From positions 186,001 through 250,000 of the forward strand of contig NZ_JAUMIT010000004.1 of assembly GCF_030519655.1 (NCBI RefSeq): DNA of 64,000 bases, in the 5' to 3' direction. The notes beneath the pieces are model-generated. The model ran no database searches. It had not been told where the DNA came from and worked only from the letters and a program-made list of their open reading frames with translations. The stretch's first letter is position 1; each line of letters starts with the position of its first letter. Below are positions 50,182-59,019 of the stretch, piece by piece. A program made the position numbers and the translations under genes. This DNA comes from Wenyingzhuangia gilva. GTDB lineage: Bacteria > Bacteroidota > Bacteroidia > Flavobacteriales > Flavobacteriaceae.

Positions 50182-51263
50182 TATCTTAATTCGTTTAATT
50201 CTATTTTAAGAGAAAAAACATTAGAATAGTTTACACCAGAACTTGCTCCTACATTAGTTAAAGCATAGTCTACATAAATTCTTTTGTACTTAAATCCTAT
50301 TCCAATATTAGGTTCAAAAGTAGTAGAAGTTGTGTTGTCAAAATTGATTTCTTTCTGGATATTTCCAACACCCGCTCTAAAAAAAGAAAATCCTTTATAG
50401 CCTAATTCAAACCCTAAGCTAGGAGTGAAACTAACGTATTTGGTAGAAACAATATCATTGGTTTGTGTAAATCTTCCAATCATGTCTACTGCGGTTAATA
50501 GAGAGTATTTTTGATTTAACTTTTTAAATATTGAAAATCCTAATTGGAACTTAGGAAGCGTTACTTCATACTTTTCAGGCTTTTCTTGATTTTGACCATT
50601 TTGATTGGTTTGTGCATTGGCAATATCATCAAAAATAGCATCTTTCACCGTCCAAGCAGTAAAAGTAGTGGTAACGTCACGAAGAACCAACCCAACCTTT
50701 ACATTTTTGTATTGATATTGAGCACCAATATCAAATCCAAATCCGTTTCCTAAGGCAAAATCGCCAATATTTCTTCTAATAATTTTTCCGTTTACACCAA
50801 CGTTTAAATGTAGTTTTGGAAAGTATTTGGCTAGACTGAAAATAGCAGCCATATCAGCACTAGAAAAGGTGCTAATATTGTTGTAGTTAATATTTCCGTT
50901 ATTGTCTATTAAGTTTGTGGTATTTAAAATGTTATCTACTCCTAAACGAATCACAGAAACACCAAAGGCTAGTTCATCTCTTTCTATAGGAATTGCAGCC
51001 GCAAAATAATCATAAGATCCGATCCCTGAGAATAATGAATTATGCATTCCTGAAAATTCAATGTCTTGAGCAGTAATAATTCCCGCAGGGTTCCAATAAC
51101 CAGCTTCTACTCCAGTCATAAAAGAAGATACGGATTTTCCCATAGCCATAGCCCTTGCTCCAACACCAATATTTAAAAACTCATTTGAGTAACTACGAAC
51201 CAATTGTCCTTGGGAAGCAATGGAGCTAGCGAGTATTATAATTAATAATATGTATTTCTTCAA
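50181..51263 (-). CDS. PorV/PorQ-family outer-membrane protein (type IX secretion-associated)
   Basis: A 360-residue outer-membrane beta-barrel of the PorV/PorQ group (FadL-like, 14 strands). Signal peptide 1-19 (LLIIILASSIASQGQ), then FLNIGVGARAMAMGKSVSSF and AGYWNPAGIITAQDIEF, the hallmark of this group, in which the N-terminal barrel strands are followed by many aromatic-ended strands. In type IX secretion, PorV shuttles cargo to the attachment complex and PorQ binds the sortase-like unit; the paralogue here cannot be fixed, and some flavobacteria carry several. Adjacent to the DUF4105 gene (one base shared) and divergent from pssA. Confidence 0.85.
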   Translation of the reverse strand: MKKYILLIIILASSIASQGQLVRSYSNEFLNIGVGARAMAMGKSVSSFMTGVEAGYWNPAGIITAQDIEFSGMHNSLFSGIGSYDYFAAAIPIERDELAFGVSVIRLGVDNILNTTNLIDNNGNINYNNISTFSSADMAAIFSLAKYFPKLHLNVGVNGKIIRRNIGDFALGNGFGFDIGAQYQYKNVKVGLVLRDVTTTFTAWTVKDAIFDDIANAQTNQNGQNQEKPEKYEVTLPKFQLGFSIFKKLNQKYSLLTAVDMIGRFTQTNDIVSTKYVSFTPSLGFELGYKGFSFFRAGVGNIQKEINFDNTTSTTFEPNIGIGFKYKRIYVDYALTNVGASSGVNYSNVFSLKIELNELR

Positions 51264-51299
51264 AAGAAAATTCGTTTGTTTAGTTAGCTTAATTTATTA

Positions 51300-51307
51300 C
51301 AAATATA
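51300..51307 (-). promoter_or_regulatory. Candidate -7 box (TAnnTTTG) of the PorV/PorQ-like gene
   Basis: On the minus strand TATATTTG matches the consensus exactly, 36 bases upstream of the start at 51263. Confidence 0.45.
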
Positions 51308-51377
51308 TTGTTTCAATTTTAGTTTAGATATGAAATTTAAATTAACTTAATTATATTCATATAAACAAAACTATGAT

Positions 51378-51385
51378 TAGATTTG
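51378..51385 (+). promoter_or_regulatory. Candidate -7 box (TAnnTTTG) of pssA
   Basis: TAGATTTG matches the consensus exactly, 25 bases before the pssA ATG at 51411. No -33 TTG is seen at the usual distance. Confidence 0.45.
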
Positions 51386-51410
51386 TATATACTATTGAAA
51401 ACCTGTTTTT

Positions 51411-52142
51411 ATGAAATTGATAAAGTTTTTGCCTAACCTGTTAACCTTACTTAATTTATTTTCTGGTTGTATAGCAGTTGTATATGCTGTGAACAATCAA
51501 ATTCAGTTTGCCGTACTTTTTGTAATGCTAGGAATTTTTTTTGATTTTTTTGATGGTTTTGTTGCTAGATTGTTACAGGTTCAGAGCGAATTGGGAACTC
51601 AGTTAGATTCTTTAGCGGATATGGTTACTAGTGGAGTAGTTCCTGGGATAGTAATGACACAAATGTTGTTAAAAGCAAGTAGTCAAGAACCTTTAGGTTT
51701 TACAGATGGTTTTGAAAATTTTCCATATTTAGCTATTCTAGGTTTTACCATTACGATGGCCTCTTGTTACCGATTGGCAAACTTTAATATTGACGTCAAT
51801 CAAAAAGAGAACTTTGTAGGATTACCAACACCAGCAAATACTTTGTTTATTTTATCATTGCCTTTGATGCAAATATATGAAGAGTATGAATATGTAAGTT
51901 ATATACTAGAAAATGAGTATTTATTAATCCTGATCACTATTTTAAGCTGTTATATGTTAAATGCTAAAATAGAGTTGTTTGCGTTAAAATTTAAGTCTTT
52001 TGGATTTGCAGAGAACAAATTAAAATACATTTTTTTAATTCTATCAGTAGTATTGATAGCTATTTTAAAGTTAGCTGCTTTACCAATGATTATACTAACC
52101 TATTTAGTCTTATCTATGATAAGTAATAGTAGAAATAAATAA
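51411..52142 (+). CDS. pssA: CDP-diacylglycerol-serine O-phosphatidyltransferase
   Basis: PssA joins CDP-diacylglycerol and serine to make phosphatidylserine, the precursor of phosphatidylethanolamine. The 243-residue membrane protein has about eight helices and the CDP-alcohol phosphatidyltransferase signature: DG at residues 44-45 (FDFFDGFVARLLQ), then AR, G and two D residues in ELGTQLDSLADM, with the usual spacing DGx2ARx8Gx3Dx3D. It is monocistronic with its own promoter and faces the lptB operon. The serine-type assignment (versus glycerophosphate-type) follows from the type II PssA-like pattern FANLLTL-like opening (LPNLLTLLNLFSGC). Confidence 0.92.
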   Translation: MKLIKFLPNLLTLLNLFSGCIAVVYAVNNQIQFAVLFVMLGIFFDFFDGFVARLLQVQSELGTQLDSLADMVTSGVVPGIVMTQMLLKASSQEPLGFTDGFENFPYLAILGFTITMASCYRLANFNIDVNQKENFVGLPTPANTLFILSLPLMQIYEEYEYVSYILENEYLLILITILSCYMLNAKIELFALKFKSFGFAENKLKYIFLILSVVLIAILKLAALPMIILTYLVLSMISNSRNK

Positions 52143-52176
52143 AAATGTTTAATTGTTGAGTTGATTTTCTAGTTTT

Positions 52177-52216
52177 ACTCACTACTCACTACTCACTACT
52201 CACTACTCACTACTCA
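52177..52216. repeat. Tandem heptamer repeat (unit ACTCACT), about 5.7 copies
   Basis: Five exact copies and a partial one. On the coding strand of lptB it reads TGAGTAG repeats and includes the lptB stop codon TAG at 52210-52212. The repeat unit is identical, apart from phase, to the array at the end of xerD (19858-19926). It fills most of the 67-base gap between convergent pssA and lptB; no terminator hairpin is seen. Confidence 0.93.
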
Positions 52217-52959
52217 ACTTTTTTCTTAAACTTATTCTCCTTTAAAATAAAGCTTTCTCCTAAGTAAACACGCCTTACCATTTCGTCATCTGCAAGTTCT
52301 TGTGGCGTACCACTTTTTAAAATTCCTCCTTGATACATCAAATAGGTTTTATCAGTAATAGCCAAGGTAGCTTGTACATCATGATCGGTAATTAAAATAC
52401 CAATGTTTTTATCTTTTAAAGTAGCAACAATAGATTGAATATCTTCTACCGCAATAGGATCCACTCCGGCAAAAGGTTCATCTAACAAAATAAATTTAGG
52501 ATCAGAAGCCAAACAACGAGCAATTTCAGTTCTACGTCTTTCCCCTCCAGAAAGTAAATCTCCTCTGTTTTTTCGTACGTGTCCTAAACTAAACTCTTCT
52601 ATTAATTCTTCTAGTTTTTGTTTTTGTTGTTCTTTGGTTCTATCAGTAAATTGTAATACTGATAAAATATTTTCTTCAACGGTTAATTTTCTAAAAATTG
52701 AAGCTTCTTGAGCTAAGTATCCAATACCATGCTGTGCACGTTTGTACATTGCATAATTGGTGATTTCTTTATCATCTAGATATATGTGACCTTCATTAGG
52801 TTTAACCATTCCCACAATCATATAAAAAGAAGTGGTTTTTCCAGCTCCGTTAGGGCCCAGTAAACCAATAATTTCTCCTTGTTCTACTTGTAAAGAAATT
52901 CCTTTTACCACTTTTCTACTTCCGTAGATTTTCTGAATATTATCGGCTCTTAAAATCAT
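52210..52959 (-). CDS. lptB: LPS export ABC transporter ATP-binding protein LptB
   Basis: LptB drives extraction of LPS from the inner membrane with LptFG and LptC. The 249-residue protein has Walker [19 protein letters not shown], the signature [14 protein letters not shown], Walker [14 protein letters not shown] and the switch histidine in [30 protein letters not shown] is characteristic of LptB rather than of amino-acid transport ATPases (LivF-type). It overlaps tatC by four bases, so it is the last gene of a kdsD-tatC-lptB operon. Its stop codon lies within the heptamer repeat. Confidence 0.95.
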   Translation of the reverse strand: MILRADNIQKIYGSRKVVKGISLQVEQGEIIGLLGPNGAGKTTSFYMIVGMVKPNEGHIYLDDKEITNYAMYKRAQHGIGYLAQEASIFRKLTVEENILSVLQFTDRTKEQQKQKLEELIEEFSLGHVRKNRGDLLSGGERRRTEIARCLASDPKFILLDEPFAGVDPIAVEDIQSIVATLKDKNIGILITDHDVQATLAITDKTYLMYQGGILKSGTPQELADDEMVRRVYLGESFILKENKFKKKVE

Positions 52960-53759
52960 ACTTCTTTTTGTTTTTTAACAAGAAATCTAGATACTACAAT
53001 ACTAACTTCGTATAATACTAAAATTGGAATGGCTACTATAATTTGACTTGTAACATCTGGTGGTGTAATAATTGCTGAAACGACTAATACAAGAACCAAA
53101 GCGTGTTTTCTGTATTTTTTTAGGAATGCTGGTGTAATCAATCCAAATTTGGTTAAAAAATAAACAACCAAGGGAAGTTCAAAAACAACTGAAACTCCTA
53201 AAAGAGTATTGGTTACTAATGTGATGTAACTATCAAATTGAAAGTTGTTTACAATGGTTTCTGTAATTTGATAATTGTAAAAGAAATACACAGACATTGG
53301 TACAATGACATAATAGCTAAAAAGCAATCCTAGAATTAATAAAAGGGTTGCAACAAATATAAACCCTTTACTCTTTTTTTGTTCTTTATCTGTTAACCCT
53401 GGAGTGATGAATTTCATCATTTCCCAAATAATATATGGAAAAGAAATAATAAGCCCTAAAATAAAGCTAGACCACATGGCGTTCATCAACTGGTTGGTAG
53501 GAGATAAACTTTGTAGTTTGGCATTAAAGGTAATGTTACAAAAATCACTTTCCATGCCTAGATTTCTAAAAACATCACAAAACCATCTATAAGTAATAAA
53601 ATCAGGACTTAGGTGTGCCAATAAAAAATCATCGTAAACCGTTTTTTGGTAAATAAACAAGATAATAGCAACCACCATAATACAGATGGTTGATCTTACT
53701 AAATGCCATCTTAACTCTTCAAGATGATCTAAAAAAGACATTTCTTTTTCCGTTCCCAT
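52956..53759 (-). CDS. tatC: Sec-independent protein translocase TatC
   Basis: TatC binds twin-arginine signal peptides and forms the core of the Tat translocase. The 267-residue membrane protein has six helices and the family opening [20 protein letters not shown] with the conserved glutamate pair. A loop insertion of about 35 residues ([20 protein letters not shown]) after the first helix is typical of Bacteroidota TatC. TatA is not in the window. Located between kdsD and lptB with a 3-base and 4-base-overlap spacing, so its expression should follow that of the LPS genes. Confidence 0.95.
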   Translation of the reverse strand: MGTEKEMSFLDHLEELRWHLVRSTICIMVVAIILFIYQKTVYDDFLLAHLSPDFITYRWFCDVFRNLGMESDFCNITFNAKLQSLSPTNQLMNAMWSSFILGLIISFPYIIWEMMKFITPGLTDKEQKKSKGFIFVATLLLILGLLFSYYVIVPMSVYFFYNYQITETIVNNFQFDSYITLVTNTLLGVSVVFELPLVVYFLTKFGLITPAFLKKYRKHALVLVLVVSAIITPPDVTSQIIVAIPILVLYEVSIVVSRFLVKKQKEV

Positions 53760-53762
53760 ACT

Positions 53763-54725
53763 TTAAAAAATACCTTCTTTAATTAAATCGTGAATATGAA
53801 TAATTCCTTTGTAATCACCATTGTCATCAATAGCTACTAACTGAGAAATATTGTTGTTTTCCATAGTTTGCATTGCCTCTATAGCCATGGCATCAATATT
53901 TATAACCTTTGGATTTACTGACATGATATCTTTTGCAGTTAAGCTTAAAAAATCATCATTTTTATTTAGCATACGTCTAATATCTCCATCAGTAATAAAA
54001 CCCACTAATTTATTGTTATCTAATACAGCAGTAGCTCCTAAGCGTTTGTTGGAAATTTCTAATAAAGTTTCCTTAATGTTTGTGTTTGTATTTACTTGCG
54101 GGATTTCGTTTTTCTCAACCAAATCGTTTACTCGTAAATATAAACGTTTTCCCAAAGCTCCTCCTGGATGATATTTAGCAAAATCTTTACTAGTAAATTC
54201 ATTTAATTCTAATAAAGTAACTGCTATGGCATCACCCATCACTAATTGTGCCGTTGTACTCGTGGTTGGAGCTAAATTGTTAGGACAAGCTTCTTTTTCT
54301 ACATAGGTATTTAAAGTATATGTTGCCTGGGTTCCTAAAAAAGAATCTATATTTCCTGTAATGGCAATAATAGGATTGTTGTTTCTTTTGATTAAAGGAA
54401 TAAGCACTTTTATTTCGGGTGTATTTCCGCTTTTAGAAATACAAATCACTACATCATCTTCTTGAATAATTCCTAAATCTCCATGAATGGCATCTGCAGC
54501 ATGCATAAAAATAGAAGGTGTTCCTGTAGAGTTTAAAGTGGCTACAATTTTAGTTGCAATGGCCGCACTCTTTCCAATTCCGGTAATGATTACTCTACCT
54601 TTAGTGTTAAGAATACATTTTATTGCATTTTCAAAATTTGAATCAATTAATTTGGTTAAATTAGCAATAGCATTGCTTTCAAGGTCAATAGTTTTTTTGG
54701 CAATTGAAAGTATATTGTTATTCAA
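53763..54725 (-). CDS. kdsD: D-arabinose-5-phosphate isomerase KdsD (KpsF/GutQ family)
   Basis: KdsD converts ribulose-5-phosphate to arabinose-5-phosphate, the first step of Kdo synthesis for LPS. The 320-residue protein has an N-terminal SIS sugar-isomerase domain (VIITGIGKSAAIATKIVATL, HGDLGIIQEDDVVICISKSG, NLAPTTSTTAQLVMGDAI) and two C-terminal CBS domains (about 200-320). CAKYHPGGALGKRL-like sequence (AKYHPGGALGKRLYLRV) is the diagnostic junction. It is the first gene of the kdsD-tatC-lptB operon, with a TAnnTTTG box 38 bases upstream. Confidence 0.95.
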   Translation of the reverse strand: MNNNILSIAKKTIDLESNAIANLTKLIDSNFENAIKCILNTKGRVIITGIGKSAAIATKIVATLNSTGTPSIFMHAADAIHGDLGIIQEDDVVICISKSGNTPEIKVLIPLIKRNNNPIIAITGNIDSFLGTQATYTLNTYVEKEACPNNLAPTTSTTAQLVMGDAIAVTLLELNEFTSKDFAKYHPGGALGKRLYLRVNDLVEKNEIPQVNTNTNIKETLLEISNKRLGATAVLDNNKLVGFITDGDIRRMLNKNDDFLSLTAKDIMSVNPKVINIDAMAIEAMQTMENNNISQLVAIDDNGDYKGIIHIHDLIKEGIF

Positions 54726-54763
54726 GGCTGTAATTTTTACTTAAAAAGTTATATCTTTAATTG

Positions 54764-54771
54764 CAAATGTA
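54764..54771 (-). promoter_or_regulatory. Candidate -7 box (TAnnTTTG) of the kdsD-tatC-lptB operon
   Basis: On the minus strand TACATTTG matches the consensus exactly, 38 bases upstream of the kdsD start. It lies in the 69-base region divergent from recQ; no matching box was seen for recQ. Confidence 0.45.
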
Positions 54772-54794
54772 TTTAAAATTAGCATACAATTATT

Positions 54795-56999
54795 ATGAAT
54801 CAAGATAAAATTGATTTGTACGGCCCGCTAAAAAAGTATTTTGGCTTCAACAAATTTAAGGGTTTACAAGAAGGGGTCGTAAGGAGTATTGCAGAAGGAA
54901 ATGACACTTTTGTGATTATGCCAACAGGTGGAGGTAAATCACTTTGTTATCAACTTCCTGCGTTAATGAAAGAGGGGACTGCAATTGTAGTTTCTCCTTT
55001 AATAGCATTGATGAAAAATCAGGTAGATGCCATTAGAGGGATTTCTGAACATCATGGAGTAGCACATGTGCTAAATTCATCTCTAAACAAAACAGAAATT
55101 AACAGAGTTAAGTCGGACATAGAAAATGGAATCACAAAACTTTTATATGTGGCACCAGAGTCTTTAACCAAAGATGAATATGTTGATTTTTTAAAAGATC
55201 AAAACATTTCGTTCTTTGCCATTGACGAAGCACATTGTATTTCTGAATGGGGACATGACTTTAGACCTGAATACAGAAATTTAAGAAGAATTATTGAACG
55301 TATTGGAAATGTACCTATTATTGGGTTAACAGCCACTGCAACTCCCAAAGTTCAAGAAGATATTATTAAAACATTAGGAATGAACAATGCCAATACTTTT
55401 AAGGCATCATTTAATCGTCCTAATTTGTTCTATGAAGTAAAGCCCAAAACCAAAGATGTTGTAACTAACATCATTCGTTTTATCAAACAAAGACCCGGGA
55501 AATCTGGAGTTATTTATTGTTTGAGTAGAAAAAAGGTTGAAGAATTGGCTCAAACTTTACAAGTAAATGGAATTTCGGCTTTGCCATATCATGCAGGTTT
55601 AGATGCTAAGTCAAGATCAAAACATCAAGATATGTTCTTAATGGAAGATGTTGATGTAATTGTGGCAACCATTGCTTTTGGAATGGGAATTGACAAGCCA
55701 GATGTACGTTTTGTCATCCACCATGATATTCCTAAAAGTTTAGAAAGTTATTATCAAGAAACTGGTAGAGCTGGTCGTGATGATGGTGAAGGGTATTGTT
55801 TGGCTTTTTATGCTTATAAAGACATAGAAAAGCTTGAGAAATTTATGGCTAATAAACCAGTTTCAGAACAAGAACTAGGTCATGCATTGTTACAAGAAGT
55901 GGTTGGTTATGCCGAAACTTCAATAAGTAGAAGACAATATTTATTGCACTATTTTGGAGAGGAATTTGATCCGGTAAACGGATTAGGAGCCAAGATGGAT
56001 GACAATACTAAAAATCCTAAAAAGAGAACTGAAGCTGCAGACTCTGTAGTAAAATTACTTAAAGTTGTTAAAGGTTCTAAGGAAAAATATAAGTCTAAAG
56101 ATTTGGTTGCAACCTTAATGGGGAAAGCCAATGCCATGCTGATTTCTCATAAAACCAACGAACGAGATTTTTTTGGAATTGGGAAAGATAAAACCAACGA
56201 ATTTTGGACAGCATTAATTCGTCAAACCTTAGTTGCAGGTTACTTGCGTAAAGAAATAGAGCAATATGGAGTGGTAAAAATAACCAAGCAAGGGTTAGAT
56301 TTTATTAAAAATCCTACATCTTTTATGATGACAGAAGATCATGTTTATTTAGATGAAGATGATAAATCTATCATTATAGCCAATGCAAAGAACAAAGCGG
56401 CCATGACTACTGATGATCAATTAATGGGCTTGTTAAAATCTTTGAGAAAGGATGTTGGAAAGAAAAAAGGAATTCCTCCTTATGCTATTTTTCAAGATCC
56501 ATCTTTAGAAGATATGACTTTAAAGTATCCAACAACTATTGAAGAATTATCTAACATACATGGAGTAGGAGATGGAAAGGCAAGAAAATTCGGTCAAGAG
56601 TTTATTGCTTTAATTGCTAAATATGTTGAGGAGAATAACATAGAAAAACCAGATGATTTGGTTGTTAAAACCACAGGAGAAAAATCTGGATTAAAACTAT
56701 ATATCATTCAAAATACAGATCGTAAATTACCTTTAGAAGATATTGCTCGTGCCAAAGGTTTGGAAATGTCTGAATTGATTAAAGAAATAGAATCTATAGT
56801 ATATTCTGGAACCAAATTGAATATCGATTATTATATAGAAGATATTTTAGACGAAGATCAACAAGAAGAAATTCATGATTACTTTATGGAAGCAGAAAGT
56901 GATGACATAAAAAGTGCTTTAGATGAATTTGATGGAGATTATGATGATGAAGAATTAAGATTAATGCGTATCAAGTTTATTAGTGATGTAGCAAATTAA
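54795..56999 (+). CDS. recQ: ATP-dependent DNA helicase RecQ
   Basis: RecQ unwinds DNA 3'-5' in recombination and replication-fork repair. The 734-residue protein has the helicase core with Walker A FVIMPTGGGKSLCYQLPALM, the DEAH box FFAIDEAHCISEWGHDFRPE, motif V-VI VATIAFGMGIDKPDVRFVIH and YYQETGRAGRDDGEGYC. The RQC domain follows (about 350-520); its zinc-site cysteines are not evident, as expected for Bacteroidota RecQ. The HRDC domain lies about 545-625 (LRKDVGKKKGIPPYAIFQDP). A C-terminal acidic tail (DEDQQEEIHDYFMEAESDDI) is an extra. Monocistronic, ending in a terminator hairpin. Confidence 0.95.
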   Translation: MNQDKIDLYGPLKKYFGFNKFKGLQEGVVRSIAEGNDTFVIMPTGGGKSLCYQLPALMKEGTAIVVSPLIALMKNQVDAIRGISEHHGVAHVLNSSLNKTEINRVKSDIENGITKLLYVAPESLTKDEYVDFLKDQNISFFAIDEAHCISEWGHDFRPEYRNLRRIIERIGNVPIIGLTATATPKVQEDIIKTLGMNNANTFKASFNRPNLFYEVKPKTKDVVTNIIRFIKQRPGKSGVIYCLSRKKVEELAQTLQVNGISALPYHAGLDAKSRSKHQDMFLMEDVDVIVATIAFGMGIDKPDVRFVIHHDIPKSLESYYQETGRAGRDDGEGYCLAFYAYKDIEKLEKFMANKPVSEQELGHALLQEVVGYAETSISRRQYLLHYFGEEFDPVNGLGAKMDDNTKNPKKRTEAADSVVKLLKVVKGSKEKYKSKDLVATLMGKANAMLISHKTNERDFFGIGKDKTNEFWTALIRQTLVAGYLRKEIEQYGVVKITKQGLDFIKNPTSFMMTEDHVYLDEDDKSIIIANAKNKAAMTTDDQLMGLLKSLRKDVGKKKGIPPYAIFQDPSLEDMTLKYPTTIEELSNIHGVGDGKARKFGQEFIALIAKYVEENNIEKPDDLVVKTTGEKSGLKLYIIQNTDRKLPLEDIARAKGLEMSELIKEIESIVYSGTKLNIDYYIEDILDEDQQEEIHDYFMEAESDDIKSALDEFDGDYDDEELRLMRIKFISDVAN

Positions 57000-57017
57000 C
57001 TATATCTATACTATATT

Positions 57018-57053
57018 ATAAAGCCATTTAGAAGCATTTCTAAATGGCTTTAT
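57018..57053. terminator. Rho-independent terminator between recQ and modA
   Basis: Arms 57018-57033 and 57038-57053 (ATAAAGCCATTTAGAA and its complement) are perfectly paired around the loop GCAT, followed by a T run. It serves recQ and, in the other direction, the modA-type gene. Confidence 0.88.
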
Positions 57054-57055
57054 TT

Positions 57056-57835
57056 TTAAATATCATAACCATAATCTTTTAAAATGCTTTGTGCTTTCTC
57101 AGAAAACAAAAAATCATAAAATTTTAAAGCAGATGGATTTGTTAGGCCTTTGTGTTTTATTATCACAATTCCTTGTTCAATAGGAGTATAATTTTTTTTA
57201 TCAACTTCTACCCAAGTTCCTTTATCTTTCATGGTTGGAGACATCACAACAGACATAGCTGTAAAACCAACTTCGGCAGATTGTAAAGTAATGAATTGAT
57301 TGGTTTGAGAAATGCTCTCTCCAAAAACCAATTTATCTTTTACTTTATTGTAAAGTTGATGTTTTTTTAAAACTTCAATTGCAGCAAAACCATAAGGAGC
57401 AGTAGCTGGGTTAGCCAATGCTATGTGTTTTATTTTAGAATTTGCTAAGAGTTTTAAAGATGGCTTAGTTTGCTTATTCATTGTCCATAAAACCAATTTA
57501 CCATAAGCATAAACTTTTGGAGCTTTATAAGAAAGTCCAGATTTGTATATTTCTTCTGGATATTTCATATTGGCTGCTACAAAAATATCATAAGGAGCTC
57601 CTTTTTTAATTTGTGCGGTTAATTTGCCAGAAGAGCTAATTACCATGTTGCACTTAACACCGCTATCTTTTTCAAAAACACTTGCAATTTTTTTCATCGC
57701 AAATTGCATATTGGCTGCAGTAGCAATAGTTATTTTATTATAAGGATTAGCATCTTTTTCTTTTTTGGTATCACATCCTGAAACTAACAGAAAGCCAAAA
57801 ATACTCAAGAGATATATTATAAATTTATATTGCAT
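57056..57835 (-). CDS. modA: Molybdate ABC transporter substrate-binding lipoprotein (ModA-like)
   Basis: A 259-residue periplasmic binding protein of the ModA type, lipid-anchored: lipobox FLLVSGC with Cys21. The mature part contains ITIATAANMQFAMKKIASVF, NMVISSSGKLTAQIKKGAPY, DIFVAANMKYPEEIY and IALANPATAPYGFAAIEVLK, which are conserved in molybdate/tungstate binders, including the Ser-rich anion-contact loop. No modB or modC permease genes adjoin it on either side, unusual for a molybdate system. It is 12 bases downstream of the alpha/beta hydrolase gene. Other oxyanions (tungstate, or a sulfate/sulfonate) cannot be excluded. Confidence 0.85.
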   Translation of the reverse strand: MQYKFIIYLLSIFGFLLVSGCDTKKEKDANPYNKITIATAANMQFAMKKIASVFEKDSGVKCNMVISSSGKLTAQIKKGAPYDIFVAANMKYPEEIYKSGLSYKAPKVYAYGKLVLWTMNKQTKPSLKLLANSKIKHIALANPATAPYGFAAIEVLKKHQLYNKVKDKLVFGESISQTNQFITLQSAEVGFTAMSVVMSPTMKDKGTWVEVDKKNYTPIEQGIVIIKHKGLTNPSALKFYDFLFSEKAQSILKDYGYDI

Positions 57836-57847
57836 GTATAACTTTAA

Positions 57848-58843
57848 TTATTCCGCTAGAAAATTTGCTAAAGGATTGATGAACTTCTCAAAGCTTTCTA
57901 TGTGCGGTAAATGGCCAATATTTTTAATTTCTACCAATTTTGCATTCGGAATTCTTTGTTGGGTTAATTTCCCTAAGTGTTCATATAGTCCCATGGTTTT
58001 TATTACTTCTTCAGATACTAATGGTTTTCCCAAAGCAGTCCTATCTCTAGTCCCGATAATTAATAAAGTAGGACATTTGATGTTTTTAAACTCATATACC
58101 ACAGGCTGATTAAAAATCATATCATAAGTTAAGGCTGCATTCCATGCAATTTTTTTATAATCAGAATTTAAAGTCCATCCTGATAATAAATTTACCCATT
58201 CATCATATTCAGGTTTCCATTTCCCATCATAATAGCTATTTAATTGATAGTTTTTAATGCCATTATAAGTTTTTTTTAATTCTGATTGATACCACCAATC
58301 TATAGTTTGATAAGGCACTACCAATTTCCAATCTTCAAGACCGATTGGGTTTTCTAGAATTAATTTTTCAGTCATTTCTGGATACATCAATGCAAATCTT
58401 GTAGCTAACATACCACCCATAGAATGTCCTAGTATAGCCGTTTTTTTTATTCCTAAGGAATCTAATAATGTTTTTGAATCCTTAGCCAATTCTTGAAAGG
58501 AATATTGAAAATGATCTGGTTTTGATGATTTTCCAAATCCAATTTGGTCAGGTGCTATTACTTGATATCCTTTTGATGTTAATGATTTAATAGTTGTTTT
58601 CCAATATGCTCCATTAAAGTTTTTCCCATGAAATAATACAATGGTTTTTCCATTAAAATTATCAGGCTTTACATTCATGTAAGCCATTGTTAAATTTTGT
58701 TTTTGTGTGGTTAATGTGATGTAATTTACCTCATATGGATATTCATAATTGGTCAACATTAAATCTAACCACTGGAGTTTATCATTCTGCGAATAAGAAA
58801 GGTAAAAGCTAAGTAGTAGCGTAAAAAATAATTTGAATTTCAT
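57848..58843 (-). CDS. Alpha/beta-fold hydrolase, exported
   Basis: A 331-residue alpha/beta hydrolase with an N-terminal signal peptide (FKLFFTLLLSFYLSYSQ). The oxyanion region IVLFHGKNFNGAYWK, the nucleophile elbow ILGHSMGGMLATRFAL (Ser141), the acid in LLIIGTRDRTALGKPL and the catalytic histidine in IKNIGHLPHIESFEKF form a complete triad. Likely an esterase or epoxide-hydrolase-like enzyme in the periplasm; the substrate is unknown. Upstream of and probably cotranscribed with the ModA-like gene (12-base gap). No clear TAnnTTTG box was found ahead of it. Confidence 0.87.
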   Translation of the reverse strand: MKFKLFFTLLLSFYLSYSQNDKLQWLDLMLTNYEYPYEVNYITLTTQKQNLTMAYMNVKPDNFNGKTIVLFHGKNFNGAYWKTTIKSLTSKGYQVIAPDQIGFGKSSKPDHFQYSFQELAKDSKTLLDSLGIKKTAILGHSMGGMLATRFALMYPEMTEKLILENPIGLEDWKLVVPYQTIDWWYQSELKKTYNGIKNYQLNSYYDGKWKPEYDEWVNLLSGWTLNSDYKKIAWNAALTYDMIFNQPVVYEFKNIKCPTLLIIGTRDRTALGKPLVSEEVIKTMGLYEHLGKLTQQRIPNAKLVEIKNIGHLPHIESFEKFINPLANFLAE

Positions 58844-58966
58844 TTAATATATTTTTATCATGAATTTAAAATAGTACGAGGTGATAAAGTGCAAATTTCG
58901 TGCTATAATGACCTTCTTAATATTAATTTAAATGATAAAGATGAAGAAAAAAGTAGTGTTAAAAGT

Positions 58967-58998
58967 AAAAAGGCTTTTACCATGGTAAAAGCCTTTTT
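58967..58998. terminator. Perfect 32-bp palindromic terminator after gltD
   Basis: AAAAAGGCTTTTACCA (58967-58982) pairs with its exact complement at 58983-58998, and poly-T lies at the end on both strands. It lies just past the gltD stop at 59020 on the minus strand; a shorter loop would form in RNA, with CATG at the tip. Confidence 0.85.
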
Positions 58999-59019
58999 TA
59001 TTCTATAAAGTTTCAATAT

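Noticed and set aside
58932-58988. An 18-residue lysine-rich plus-strand frame (MIKMKKKVVLKVKRLLPW) running into the terminator hairpin
   Set aside because: No promoter box or homologue was seen, its end is formed by the terminator palindrome, and short lysine-rich frames are expected by chance in this composition.
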